Shown here: one piece after another, positions 50,231-59,079 of the stretch
Position numbering within the stretch: position 1 is the stretch's first letter
Layout: each line of letters begins with the position of its first letter
Origin: an uncultured Clostridia bacterium
GTDB taxonomy: Bacteria; Bacillota; Clostridia; Lachnospirales; Lachnospiraceae
Direction: 5' to 3'
Assembly: GCA_937895705.1 (NCBI GenBank)
Contig: CALBKM010000051.1
Span: forward strand, 1-64,000
Length of the DNA: 64,000 nucleotides
Notes under the pieces: generated by a model
Database searches by the model: none
Told to the model about the DNA's origin: nothing
What the model saw: the letters and a program-made list of their open reading frames with translations, nothing else
Made by a program: the position numbers and the translations under genes

Positions 50231-50267
50231 ACGCCTGAGGATATACATCTTCAGGCGTATTTCTTAT
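50231..50267 (+). terminator. riboswitch-controlled terminator
   Basis: ACGCCTGA pairs with TCAGGCGT, followed by ATTTCTTATTT, immediately before the ribU ribosome site. The sequence ATCTTCAGG in the loop side repeats the first strand of the riboswitch. Confidence 0.8.
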
Positions 50268-50283
50268 TTGGAGGGAAACTGGC

Positions 50284-50928
50284 ATGAACAGTAAAACAAA
50301 AAAAATCACAACCATAGCTATGCTTTGTGCGCTTACTTATGTTGTAATGGCTGTCGGAAGAGTTCCGGTCGTATTATTTTTAAAGTATGACCCGTCGGAT
50401 GTTATCGTAACTTTGGGAGGCTTTATATGGGGACCGATGACCTCCTGCATCATTTCCTTTGTGGTCGCAACCATCGAATTATTTACCGTTAGTGATACCG
50501 GTATCATCGGCTGGGTGATGAACATTGTCCAGACCCTGTCCTTTGCCTGCGTAGCAGCAGTCATTTACAAGAAAAAGCACACTTTATCCGGTGCTGTCAT
50601 CGGTTTGATTTCCGGTTGGCTCGTTTCCACTGCGGTTATGATGCTGTGGAATTACTTAGTGACCCCGATTTATATGGGTTATCCGAGAGAGGCCGTTGTA
50701 GAGCTGCTTCTTCCGGCGTTCCTGCCGTTTAACCTGTTAAAAGGCGGCTTAAATGCCTCTATCACATTCTTATTATACAAACCGGTCATTACCGTCCTTA
50801 GAAAAACCGGATTTGTTCCGGAACCGGAAAACAAAGTAAAACGCAAAAATCCGGGCTTTTTAATTCTTGCGTTTCTCGTTCTTGTGACCTGCGTACTGAT
50901 TATCCTGTCCATGAGAGGGATTATTTAA
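50284..50928 (+). CDS. ribU: Riboflavin ECF transporter S component RibU
   Basis: A 214-residue membrane protein with six helices of the S-component fold: KKITTIAMLCALTYVVM, DVIVTLGGFIWGP, GWVMNIVQTLSFACVAAVIY, LISGWLVSTAVMMLWNY, LLPAFLPFNLLKGGLNASI. The first helix contains the EcfT-docking small residues. It binds riboflavin and needs the shared EcfAAT module, which is elsewhere. An extra C-terminal helix (about 193-212) is additional to the usual fold. Regulation by the FMN riboswitch confirms the substrate. Start after GGAGGGAAACTGGC. Confidence 0.95.
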   Translation: MNSKTKKITTIAMLCALTYVVMAVGRVPVVLFLKYDPSDVIVTLGGFIWGPMTSCIISFVVATIELFTVSDTGIIGWVMNIVQTLSFACVAAVIYKKKHTLSGAVIGLISGWLVSTAVMMLWNYLVTPIYMGYPREAVVELLLPAFLPFNLLKGGLNASITFLLYKPVITVLRKTGFVPEPENKVKRKNPGFLILAFLVLVTCVLIILSMRGII

Positions 50929-50978
50929 ACAACATCGGAACTATTGTTATCCGGCGTTTTACAAACCGAAAAACATAA

Positions 50979-51010
50979 AAAAGGTGCTGCCCATACGACA
51001 GCACCTTTTT
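50979..51010. terminator. bidirectional terminator after ribU
   Basis: AAAAAGGTGCTG pairs perfectly with CAGCACCTTTTT, with T-runs on both strands. Confidence 0.85.
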
Positions 51011-51235
51011 GACTCTTTTAAGGGAATGCATATAACCGAACTTCCGCATTCCGCCCCGAAGGACAAGTTTTCCATAGGCCGCGAGGAACCGGAGTTCCGA
51101 ACATAATCTGGTTGACCGAACCTTAAACCATATCCGATAACAAAATAACCGAATAACCAAACAACGCGCAACAATAAACCTTTGCTTCAGGCTGCAGCCG
51201 CCAATCAAAAAGGTGCGGACTATGCGGAAAAGATT
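51011..51235. other. intergenic region without a supported gene
   Basis: Contains a hairpin GGAATGC...GCATTCC (51022-51052), several ACCGAA repeats and the palindrome GGCTGCAGCC. Minus-strand frames of 71-95 residues run through it without a ribosome site or recognisable protein, so I do not call them. Confidence 0.5.
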
Positions 51236-51745
51236 TTATAGCTCCACGTCAAATTCTACGGTCTGATTGTAACGGTCCAGGGCCAGCTGCATTTCCATAA
51301 TGCGGGCAGCCACTGCTTCGTATTCCTTCTTTGCCAAATCCAAATCGTAATTGATGTATTGATATTCCGGCGCACTGTTTCGTGCTGCAAAGCCGGCTTC
51401 TTTTCGCATCTTCGGCTCCTGCTTTCTCAAATAATCCAGGAATTCCTTCCGCTTATTTAACTGGGCCATTTCCACCAAAACGGAATCGATACTCAAAGCG
51501 CGCTCTCCCACCTGCACCTCGTTGATTACATTTGCCAGGTTGATAGCGTGCTTGATTTTGCAGATTTTCTCATCCAGCTCTTTTATGGTTTCCGAAACCT
51601 TTATAAAATCATAGGACGGTACCACCGGAGTTTCTCCTACCGCTGCCGTGTACACGCAGGATTGGCGCTCTTTATTGTTCCAAAACTCCTTCTCTTCGTT
51701 AAACTGCTTCAACATTTTATTTGCATATGCCGATGTCATTTTCAT
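51236..51745 (-). CDS. DIP1984-like coiled-coil protein
   Basis: A 169-residue, largely helical soluble protein. The centre (IKELDEKICKIKHAINLANVINEVQVGERALSIDSV, split) and LVEMAQLNKRKEFLDYLRKQ match the pattern of the DIP1984 family, where a conserved helix-turn (IxRxNxxT...G.TL) is followed by a second helix. Function unknown. The start has AAGGAGAACGAAAACT. It lies 40 bases downstream of rsmA and probably shares its transcript. Confidence 0.6.
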   Translation of the reverse strand: MKMTSAYANKMLKQFNEEKEFWNNKERQSCVYTAAVGETPVVPSYDFIKVSETIKELDEKICKIKHAINLANVINEVQVGERALSIDSVLVEMAQLNKRKEFLDYLRKQEPKMRKEAGFAARNSAPEYQYINYDLDLAKKEYEAVAARIMEMQLALDRYNQTVEFDVEL

Positions 51746-51785
51746 AGTTTTCGTTCTCCTTCTTATCCGTCTTTGTTCCTTTCAC

Positions 51786-52658
51786 TCACGCCGTCTTCCC
51801 AGCAAACACATTTGCCAACCTTGCAAACTCCTGCAAAGTAAGGGCCTCTCCTCGTATAGTCGGAGAATATCCGCAGACTTCCAGCGCCTTCGTCACTTCT
51901 TCCTTCGAAAAATTAAGCTCCGGCGAATTGGTCAACCCGTTTACTAAAGTCTTTCTCCGCTGGGCAAAAGAGGCACGAATCAGCTTGAATAAAAGCTTCT
52001 CATTCGCCACCTCCACGGCCGGCTTCTCATGAAGTGTCAGCCGAATTACCGCAGAGCCTACATTCGGCCGCGGCATAAAGCAATTCGGCGGTACATTGGC
52101 CGCAATATACGGCTCCGCATAATACTGCACAGCTAACGACAAGGCCCCGTAATCCTTGCTGCCCGGTCCCGCCTGCATGCGATCCGCCACTTCCTTCTGT
52201 ACCATAACGGTGATGGAAGCCAGCGGCACTCCTGCCTCAAACAGTCCCATAATAATCGGCGTCGTAATGTAATAAGGCAGATTTGCCACCACCTTAATCG
52301 GCCTGCCTCCGTTTTCTTCCTCTGCCAACTTCTTTAAATCCAGCTTCAATACATCGGAATTGATCACCTTCACATTATCATAGGCTGCAAGGGTATCCTC
52401 TGTTAAAATCGGAATGAGGTTTTTATCGATTTCCACCGCTATAACCTTTCTCGCATTCTCGCAAAGATACTGAGTCATGGTTCCGATGCCCGGACCGATT
52501 TCCAATACACAGTCATCCTTTGTAATGTCCGCCGACCGAATAATCTTCTCCAGCACGTGGGTATCAATTAAAAAGTTCTGACCAAACTTCTTCTGAAAAT
52601 TAAACCCGTATTTATTTAAAATCGCTATGGTTTCTTTTGGATTACCTAAGGTTGCCAT
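51786..52658 (-). CDS. rsmA: 16S rRNA (adenine1518/1519-N6)-dimethyltransferase
   Basis: A 290-residue SAM methyltransferase that dimethylates two adenines in helix 45 of 16S rRNA; loss gives kasugamycin resistance. KKFGQNFLID (23-32), LEIGPGIGTMTQ, AVEIDKNL, and catalytic NLPYYITTPI are present. Full length. TatD-RsmA adjacency is typical for Firmicutes, but RNase M5 (rnmV), often between them, is absent. Start after AAAGGATAAAC. Confidence 0.97.
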   Translation of the reverse strand: MATLGNPKETIAILNKYGFNFQKKFGQNFLIDTHVLEKIIRSADITKDDCVLEIGPGIGTMTQYLCENARKVIAVEIDKNLIPILTEDTLAAYDNVKVINSDVLKLDLKKLAEEENGGRPIKVVANLPYYITTPIIMGLFEAGVPLASITVMVQKEVADRMQAGPGSKDYGALSLAVQYYAEPYIAANVPPNCFMPRPNVGSAVIRLTLHEKPAVEVANEKLLFKLIRASFAQRRKTLVNGLTNSPELNFSKEEVTKALEVCGYSPTIRGEALTLQEFARLANVFAGKTA

Positions 52659-52714
52659 GTTTATCCTTTATCCCTTCCGCCCGTTTCCGGACAATAACTT
52701 TCATAAATACCGAC

Positions 52715-53491
52715 CTAGTCCAGACAATACAGCTTTCTTGCGTTCTCCTCCGTCAGGCTTTCTACTTCCTCTACCGTCATCCCCCGCAGCGCCGCAATTT
52801 CCTCTATTACAAGCTTAAGCAGTGTGGAATCGTTTCGCTTGCCACGGTACGGTACCGGTGCCAGATACGGACAATCCGTTTCAATCACCAGCTTATCAAG
52901 AGGCATGGTTTCCACCACTTCCTTTAACTTCTTTCCGTTCTTAAAGGTCACTACACCGCCCACACCGATATAAAATCCCATATCGGTATATTCTTTGGCA
53001 ATTTCCGCAGAACCGGAAAAACAATGAATCACGCCTCGCAGCTTCCCGCCGGATTCTTTGTATGCCTCCCGCATAATCTCCAGAGTTTCCTGAGTGGCTT
53101 CCCTGGAATGAATTACCACCGGCAGGTCTTTCTCAACGGCCAGGTCCAGCTGACGTAAAAACCATTCTCTCTGTACCTCATGAGGCGCCGTGTCCCAATA
53201 ATAATCCAGTCCGATTTCCCCGATGGCAACAATCTTTTCCTCATCCGCCAACCGGGAAATCTCCGTAAACATCTCCTCCGTCAGTTCCCCCGCATGGTCG
53301 GGGTGAATCCCCGCCGCACCGTACACAAAAGGATATTTCGCCGTCAGCTCCCGAATCCTCTTTAAAGAGGCCGGACTTGCACAAATATTTACTACCGTAC
53401 CTACTCCTTTTTCGTTCAAAGAAGAAAGCACCGCATCTCTGTCTTCCTCAAAAGCCTCATCATCATAATGGGCGTGCGTATCAAAAATCAT
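52715..53491 (-). CDS. TatD family metal-dependent deoxyribonuclease
   Basis: A 258-residue TIM-barrel hydrolase of the TatD/YcfH type. Metal ligands: His6 and His8 in FDTHAHYD, Glu in IGEIGLDYYW, His in PVVIHSREA, His in VIHCFSGS, and Asp in ETDCPYLAP. Homologues are 3'-5' DNA exonucleases or D-aminoacyl-tRNA deacylases. It sits 56 bases upstream of rsmA in the same direction. Confidence 0.95.
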   Translation of the reverse strand: MIFDTHAHYDDEAFEEDRDAVLSSLNEKGVGTVVNICASPASLKRIRELTAKYPFVYGAAGIHPDHAGELTEEMFTEISRLADEEKIVAIGEIGLDYYWDTAPHEVQREWFLRQLDLAVEKDLPVVIHSREATQETLEIMREAYKESGGKLRGVIHCFSGSAEIAKEYTDMGFYIGVGGVVTFKNGKKLKEVVETMPLDKLVIETDCPYLAPVPYRGKRNDSTLLKLVIEEIAALRGMTVEEVESLTEENARKLYCLD

Positions 53492-53560
53492 ATCTAACCT
53501 CTGCTTCTTCCGTTGCTTCTGCCCCTTTGAGTCCGAACTTCCGCAACTAAACTTCCGTCA

Positions 53561-54598
53561 CTAAAAATTACCCCGAATAAATTCCAATCCGATCGCAAAA
53601 AATTCCCGCACATAATACTGTATGGTTACCGCAAAAAACTCCGTGGCACCCAATCCGGATACATTTGTATAACCCAGATTTTTTGCCAGTTTTACTGCCC
53701 GGAACACATGAAAATCATTGGTAACCAGAACCACATTCTTTGAAACAAAACGAACCGGAGCATCCTGTTCGGAACCCAACTCCCCTGCTTCTTCGGCCGC
53801 AGCATGCACCGCATCCGCTGTTCCGTCTTGGGACAGTGCACTCGTCGTCACCGCTGCATCCATCCCGGACATCCCGCGCTCATACCGCTGGATTACCTCT
53901 GCCGAAAACCTTAAATTTTCCGCCGTACTGGTGGATCGGTCCTCCAATAAAATCCTATCCTCGGAAATACCGAGCCGCACCAGACCGCGTCGAATGGCTT
54001 CCGCCTCGCTGATGTTTTCTCCGTTTCCCTTGCCGCCGGAAGCGATGGCAACCGCCGCGGGATGTTCCTTCAAATACTCCGCAGCCGCACGGATTCTGGC
54101 AGAAAGCACCAAGGTCGGCATCTCTCCCCGCACCTGTGCTCCGAGAACAATCACATACTCGCCGTCATCGGAGGGAGCCTTTCTGCCTGCGGAAAACACC
54201 ACCGCTTCCACCGTAAGAAACATTGCCATAAACAGCCAAAACAAGACACACAGGAACACTGCTGCCGTTTTAAGCCGCGGCAACTTTCCGGTCAATACAA
54301 GAAACAACAACACCGCTGCAACAAGCGCAATCACACACGTCACCGGCCAAAACCACAAAAAAGAGGTCCCCGTACCGGATGCATACACCACCGCCGTGGA
54401 ATACAGGAGCGAAAACACGGTATATAACAACAGAACCACCAAAGTAATCCACAAAAACACCTGCATTCCTTTGCTCCTTTCCATCCGTTTCACACGTTCT
54501 CCCACCGACAACCTCTCCTTTGACAAACAACGCGTAAGCCTGTCCAAATCAGACTTCTCCCGCTTTGAACACAAACCTTTCAAACACTTAAAACCCAT
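53561..54598 (-). CDS. YdcF/DUF218 (ElyC-SanA type) membrane protein
   Basis: A 345-residue protein with a basic cytosolic N-terminus (1-44), four membrane helices (about 46-135) and a DUF218 domain: EYVIVLGAQVRGEMPTLVLSARI, AIASGGKGNGENISEAEAIRRGL, LLEDRSTSTAENLRFS, VVLVTNDFHVFRA. Members such as SanA and ElyC affect envelope integrity. An acidic, Ala-rich insert (about 245-285) between the last two motifs is unusual. Start after AGGAGGATTGACGG. Confidence 0.88.
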   Translation of the reverse strand: MGFKCLKGLCSKREKSDLDRLTRCLSKERLSVGERVKRMERSKGMQVFLWITLVVLLLYTVFSLLYSTAVVYASGTGTSFLWFWPVTCVIALVAAVLLFLVLTGKLPRLKTAAVFLCVLFWLFMAMFLTVEAVVFSAGRKAPSDDGEYVIVLGAQVRGEMPTLVLSARIRAAAEYLKEHPAAVAIASGGKGNGENISEAEAIRRGLVRLGISEDRILLEDRSTSTAENLRFSAEVIQRYERGMSGMDAAVTTSALSQDGTADAVHAAAEEAGELGSEQDAPVRFVSKNVVLVTNDFHVFRAVKLAKNLGYTNVSGLGATEFFAVTIQYYVREFFAIGLEFIRGNF

Positions 54599-54734
54599 CC
54601 GTCAATCCTCCTGTGTAATGCGATGCCCATAAAGACCAATCAATAACCATCCTATAACATCACTCTAACACAGAAACATTAACCTATTCTTGCAGACTTC
54701 TTAAATCTTCTTAAACAAACTATTTCATTTTGCT

Positions 54735-55811
54735 TTAGCCAAAGGAATTCTCTATATGCCAAAGTCCGTCCGTGTCTCCTTCGTACAGCTCCCAATCCGT
54801 ATCGGACACTTCGATGTACCAGGCTTCTCCTTCGCACTCCATCCAGCCGTAATAACTATCTCCCGCAATGTCATCATACCAGTATTGCCACAAATTCGGG
54901 CTGACATCCGTATTATACCATAGATAACAATCACTGTCATAATCATAATAGGACCGGGCACCGTAATCCCAAATAATGTGTTTCTCGTAGTCTTCGTTCT
55001 CGTCACAAATGCGGTAAACGTCCGGCGAAATCTCATCCAAATAAATATCGGTTCCGTAAATTTCCAGATTGGTTTCCGTCTCTTCTACCGAATCATACTC
55101 CTCTACCGGCTCACTTTCCGTGTAAATCACCCGTTCGAAGTCCGAGGAAGTCTCCCTACCCATGTTTGCCGTTGTGGCAAACATGATAACCATGATAACA
55201 ATCGGCAAGGCAAAGCTAATCAGCATACTCTTTAACAAACGCTTCGAGATATTCTTTGCCATTTCGCCCGAGTCACTGTAAGAGTTGTAGGAAGCTTCCC
55301 GGGTACCGATATTGATAATTTCATCAATATACACCGGTGTCTTGTTCATTTCCGCACCGCAATTTTTACAGGTCGGGTAGAACCCTTCCTTCCAATTAGC
55401 CTCTAATTCCGTACCGCAATAATCGCACACATAATGGGCTTCGTAAGACCCATCCGGCTTCTTAAAAACGATACTGTCCGCATCGTAATAGGTTCCGTTC
55501 TCATCGTAATACCCCTTCCGATAAGAAACCCCCGTCTTCTCATCCGTCCAGGCCTCATTGTAATACATATAATCATGGTTTTTACAGCGCATCAACACGG
55601 ACTTCTGTCTCAAATACGACGGAATACCTGTCGGCTGGTTCCTCCGAACCCTTCCGGAAGAAACCGACGATGTACTCCTGCTGTAAGAGCGTCTGTATGA
55701 ACTGCTATGAGACGATCTGCTCCTTCTGCTCGACGAACTGCTCCGACTGCGTGAACTACTGCTTCTGCTGCGCGAACTACTTGAACTTGAACTTCTTCTT
55801 CCCGGTGGCAT
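54735..55811 (-). CDS. Arg/Ser-rich, zinc-ribbon, single-pass membrane protein
   Basis: A 358-residue protein of three parts. Residues 1-70 are almost only Ser and Arg (SRSRSSSSRSRSSSSSRRSR, then SYSRSTSS), like eukaryotic RS domains. Residues 75-160 hold a Tyr-rich segment and a zinc ribbon CDYC...CKNC. A membrane helix (about 195-215) leads to an acidic, Asp/Tyr/Trp-rich external domain. An RNA- or membrane-surface-binding role for the RS tail is speculative. Start at 55811 after GAGAGGAAG. No family recognised. Confidence 0.7.
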   Translation of the reverse strand: MPPGRRSSSSSSSRSRSSSSRSRSSSSSRRSRSSHSSSYRRSYSRSTSSVSSGRVRRNQPTGIPSYLRQKSVLMRCKNHDYMYYNEAWTDEKTGVSYRKGYYDENGTYYDADSIVFKKPDGSYEAHYVCDYCGTELEANWKEGFYPTCKNCGAEMNKTPVYIDEIINIGTREASYNSYSDSGEMAKNISKRLLKSMLISFALPIVIMVIMFATTANMGRETSSDFERVIYTESEPVEEYDSVEETETNLEIYGTDIYLDEISPDVYRICDENEDYEKHIIWDYGARSYYDYDSDCYLWYNTDVSPNLWQYWYDDIAGDSYYGWMECEGEAWYIEVSDTDWELYEGDTDGLWHIENSFG

Positions 55812-55947
55812 AAAACTTCCTCTCACTCAAATTAATTATACTCTATTTCACTTTTGTACTAACACTATAACAACACTCTATTTCCGCGTAGCCCTTCTTC
55901 AAACCGCAGAAATCCGATTATAAAAGGTAACCCATTTCAAAAACAGC

Positions 55948-56232
55948 CTCTAACCCCATAGGGAATCTTCATTGAAAACCTTCCTTCCGAGGAATGGTTT
56001 TCGAACATTATGCAGGGTATTAGGAAGTTCTTATTACTCCGAAAGTCTGTCAGCAACGCTCGGACAGGACGTACGAGCGAGGTCGTCATAAGGCATGGAT
56101 GCCGCATAAGACCGGTTGCGTTACACTATCATAACCTTTCCCGGAGGAATTAGAACTGCTTATACCCGGAATACGAGAGAAAACCATTCCTCGGAAGAAA
56201 GGTTTTCTCGCAAGAAACTATCGGGGTTAGAG
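55948..56232. repeat. long nested inverted-repeat element, copy C (divergent)
   Basis: A 285-base element directly after metG with 10-base terminal repeats CTCTAACCCC / GGGGTTAGAG (55948-55957, 56223-56232). Inner arms are GAAAACC...GGAATGGTTTTC with a copy on the other side, and GGGTA/TACCC, AGTTCT/AGAACT. Its core has GCAACGCTCGG (56053-56063), the reverse complement of the GAGCGTTGC motif in copies A and B; otherwise the sequence is different. The relationship to A and B is by architecture plus this short motif only. Confidence 0.6.
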
Positions 56233-56242
56233 TCGTCCCTTT

Positions 56243-58258
56243 TTAGCAGATTTCTGCGCCTGCCGGCATCTTCTTCTCCGGCGTCATCAGTGCCAGCTCA
56301 CCGTTCTCATCCTCGGCACAAAGAAGCATACCTTCGGATACGATACCCGCAAGGGTTGCCGGCTTTAAGTTTACTAAAACCATCACCTTCTTGCCCACCA
56401 TTTCCTCAGCGGAATAGTGCTGCTTAATACCGGATACAATCTGCTTTACCTGGCTACCGATCTTTACCTGAGAGCAGAGAAGTTTCTTGGACTTCTTTAC
56501 TTCCTCACAGGCAATAATCTCGCCGACCTGGAACTGCAATTTAGCAAAATCATCGTAGGTGATTTCCGGCTTTGCTTCAATATCAATCACAGACTCCTCT
56601 TCCTTCGCTTCCTCAGCACCGGTCACCGGAAGACCGAGACGCTTAGCTTCCGCTGCCGCCTCTGCCGCAGCTTCCGCACGCTGCTTCTCCTGAATTACAG
56701 CCACCTTCTCCATGACTTCCTTTGCGTCAAGACGGGCAAAGAGAATTTCCGGTGCTTCCGTTACCTTCGTACCGGACACATACAAACCGTAGCTCTTTAA
56801 TTCTTCTTCGGTACGCTCCGTTGCGTTTAACTGTGCAAAAATCTTATCTGCGGTACGCGGAAGGAAAGACTTAAGAAGAGACGCCCCGATACAAATGCTC
56901 TCAACTAAGTTGTAGAGCACGGTTGCCAGACGGTCTGCGTTTGCTTCATCCTTTGCCAGAGCCCACGGAGCGGTCTCATCAATATATTTGTTACAACGCT
57001 TGAACAAATTAAATACTGCGGAAATGGCATCTGCCACACGAAGCTTTTCCATCTTCTCTTCCACAAGGCCCGGAGTCTCGAGAGCCAAAGCCTTTAACTC
57101 TTCATCCACCGGCTCCGTTACGCCGCCGTTACGCACAACGCCGCCAAAATACTTGTTGCTCATGGAAATGGTACGGTTTACCAGGTTACCAAGGGTATTT
57201 GCAAGGTCAGCGTTAAGACGCTCCACCAAAAGCTCCCAAGTGATGGTTCCGTCGTTATCAAACGGCATCTCGTGGAGTACAAAGTAACGTACCGCATCCA
57301 CACCGAATAAATCCGCCATATCGTCCGCATAAATCACGTTTCCCTTGGACTTACTCATCTTGTCGCCGCCCTGCAGCAACCACGGATGACCGAAAATCTG
57401 CTTCGGAAGCGGAATATCAAGGGACATAAGGAAAATCGGCCAGTAAATGGTATGGAAACGAATAATATCCTTACCGATTAAGTGTAAGTCTGCCGGCCAT
57501 AACTTACCAAACTGCTCTGTCGGGTTGCCGTCCGCATCATAACCGATACCGGTGATGTAATTGGTCAGTGCATCAAGCCATACATAAACCACATGCTTCG
57601 GGTCCTCTTCCACCGGAATACCCCACTTGAAGGAGGTACGGGACACGCAAAGGTCCTGTAAGCCCGGAAGCAGGAAATTATTCATCATTTCATTCTTACG
57701 GCTCACCGGCTGAATGAACTCCGGATGGGTATTGATGTGCTCAATGAGACGGTCCGCATACTTACTCATCTTAAAGAAATATGCCTCTTCCTTTGCCGGC
57801 TTCACCGCACGTCCGCAGTCCGGACACTTACCGTCAACAAGCTGAGAGTCGGTCCAGAAGGACTCACACGGGGTACAATACATTCCCTCGTACGCGCCCT
57901 TGTAAATATCGCCCTTGTCTACCATCTTCTTAAAGATCTTCTTTACCTGTGCCTCATGGTCCGCATCGGTAGTACGGATAAACTTATCATAGGAAGTGTC
58001 CACCAAATCCCAGATACGCTTAATCTCACCGGAAACATTGTCTACAAACTCCTTCGGAGTGACGCCTGCCGCAGCAGCCTTCTCCTCAATCTTCTGACCG
58101 TGCTCGTCGGTACCGGTCTGCAAAAACACATCATAGCCCTGGAATCTCTTGTAACGGGCAATGCTGTCTGCCAAAATAGCCTCATAGGTGTTGCCGATGT
58201 GCGGCTTACCGGAGGTATACGCAATTGCGGTTGTAATGTAATACGGTTTCTTACTCAT
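56243..58258 (-). CDS. metG: Methionine--tRNA ligase
   Basis: A 671-residue class I synthetase. HIGN (20-23), zinc knuckle CTPCESFWTDSQLVDGKCPDCG (split; four Cys), KMSKSKG (about 302), anticodon-binding helical domain and a C-terminal EMAP/Trbp-like tRNA-binding domain (ITYDDFAKLQFQVGEIIACEEVKKSKKLLC, split) for dimerisation. Start after GAAGGAAAAAATT. It lies 116 bases after metI with no clear terminator, so the methionine T-box may control it too. Confidence 0.97.
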   Translation of the reverse strand: MSKKPYYITTAIAYTSGKPHIGNTYEAILADSIARYKRFQGYDVFLQTGTDEHGQKIEEKAAAAGVTPKEFVDNVSGEIKRIWDLVDTSYDKFIRTTDADHEAQVKKIFKKMVDKGDIYKGAYEGMYCTPCESFWTDSQLVDGKCPDCGRAVKPAKEEAYFFKMSKYADRLIEHINTHPEFIQPVSRKNEMMNNFLLPGLQDLCVSRTSFKWGIPVEEDPKHVVYVWLDALTNYITGIGYDADGNPTEQFGKLWPADLHLIGKDIIRFHTIYWPIFLMSLDIPLPKQIFGHPWLLQGGDKMSKSKGNVIYADDMADLFGVDAVRYFVLHEMPFDNDGTITWELLVERLNADLANTLGNLVNRTISMSNKYFGGVVRNGGVTEPVDEELKALALETPGLVEEKMEKLRVADAISAVFNLFKRCNKYIDETAPWALAKDEANADRLATVLYNLVESICIGASLLKSFLPRTADKIFAQLNATERTEEELKSYGLYVSGTKVTEAPEILFARLDAKEVMEKVAVIQEKQRAEAAAEAAAEAKRLGLPVTGAEEAKEEESVIDIEAKPEITYDDFAKLQFQVGEIIACEEVKKSKKLLCSQVKIGSQVKQIVSGIKQHYSAEEMVGKKVMVLVNLKPATLAGIVSEGMLLCAEDENGELALMTPEKKMPAGAEIC

Positions 58259-58374
58259 AATTTTTTCCTTCTTTCTTTTTTATTAAAGTAAATCTGCTTT
58301 CTCTATATCATTCTTAAAGGGCATCGAACCGACACACCTTTCATGGGATTCTGAATCTGCCGATCCGTCCCCCG

Positions 58375-59079
58375 CTAATGCTTCACCCGTCGGTCTAACT
58401 TTACCGCCAGCTTTGTTCCCACGCTCTGGAATACCTGTACCAGCACAATGAGAATAATAACGGCAATTAACATGACAAGGTACTTATATCGATAATATCC
58501 GTAGTTAATCGCAATTTTACCGAGGCCGCCGCCACCGATGATACCGCTCATGGCAGTGTATCCGAGAATAGTGGTAATGGCAATGGTAAAATTGGATATC
58601 AACGACGGAATACTTTCCGGCAACATTACCTTCACAATAATCTGCATCGGAGAAGCTCCCATACTCTGGGCCATCTCGATAATATTCGGATTCAGTTCGC
58701 GCAGACTGCTCTCCACCAGCCGTGCCACAAACGGAAAGGCCGCTATGACGAGAGGTACGATGGATGCCGTAGTTCCTACGGAGGTTCCCACAATCAGTCT
58801 TGTAAGCGGGAATACCAAAATCATCAAGATCAAAAACGGGATGGAACGGAGCAAGTTAATCACCACGTTTAATACATGCATGACACCCTTCGGGAGCGGC
58901 AATACGCCGTCCTTTTCCCCTGCTACCAGTAAAATGCCCAACGGCAGACCGAGCAAAATAGCAAAGGCCGTAGCCAATACCGTCACATAAGTGGTTTCCC
59001 ACAGTGCAAAAGGCATTTCTTCCTTTAAAATCGTCAGTGCTTCGGAAATCGCTTCCGACGTAAACATTTTATCAAGCAT
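58375..59079 (-). CDS. metI: Methionine ABC transporter permease
   Basis: A 234-residue MetI-type permease with five helices and the EAA loop (ELNPNIIEMAQSMGASPMQIIVKVMLPES, split). Start overlaps the metN stop by eight bases. Works with MetN and MetQ to import methionine. Confidence 0.95.
   Translation of the reverse strand: MLDKMFTSEAISEALTILKEEMPFALWETTYVTVLATAFAILLGLPLGILLVAGEKDGVLPLPKGVMHVLNVVINLLRSIPFLILMILVFPLTRLIVGTSVGTTASIVPLVIAAFPFVARLVESSLRELNPNIIEMAQSMGASPMQIIVKVMLPESIPSLISNFTIAITTILGYTAMSGIIGGGGLGKIAINYGYYRYKYLVMLIAVIILIVLVQVFQSVGTKLAVKLDRRVKH

Noticed and set aside
50929..51235. Possible further copy of the inverted-repeat element or small minus-strand protein
   Set aside because: The segment has small hairpins and CGAAGG/GCGCAAC-like words but lacks long terminal repeats and the shared core blocks; the frames have no ribosome site.
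58318..58375. tRNA-like GGTTCGATGCC on the minus strand between metI and metG
   Set aside because: Only a T-loop-like motif is present; I find no D arm, anticodon stem or matching acceptor strand.
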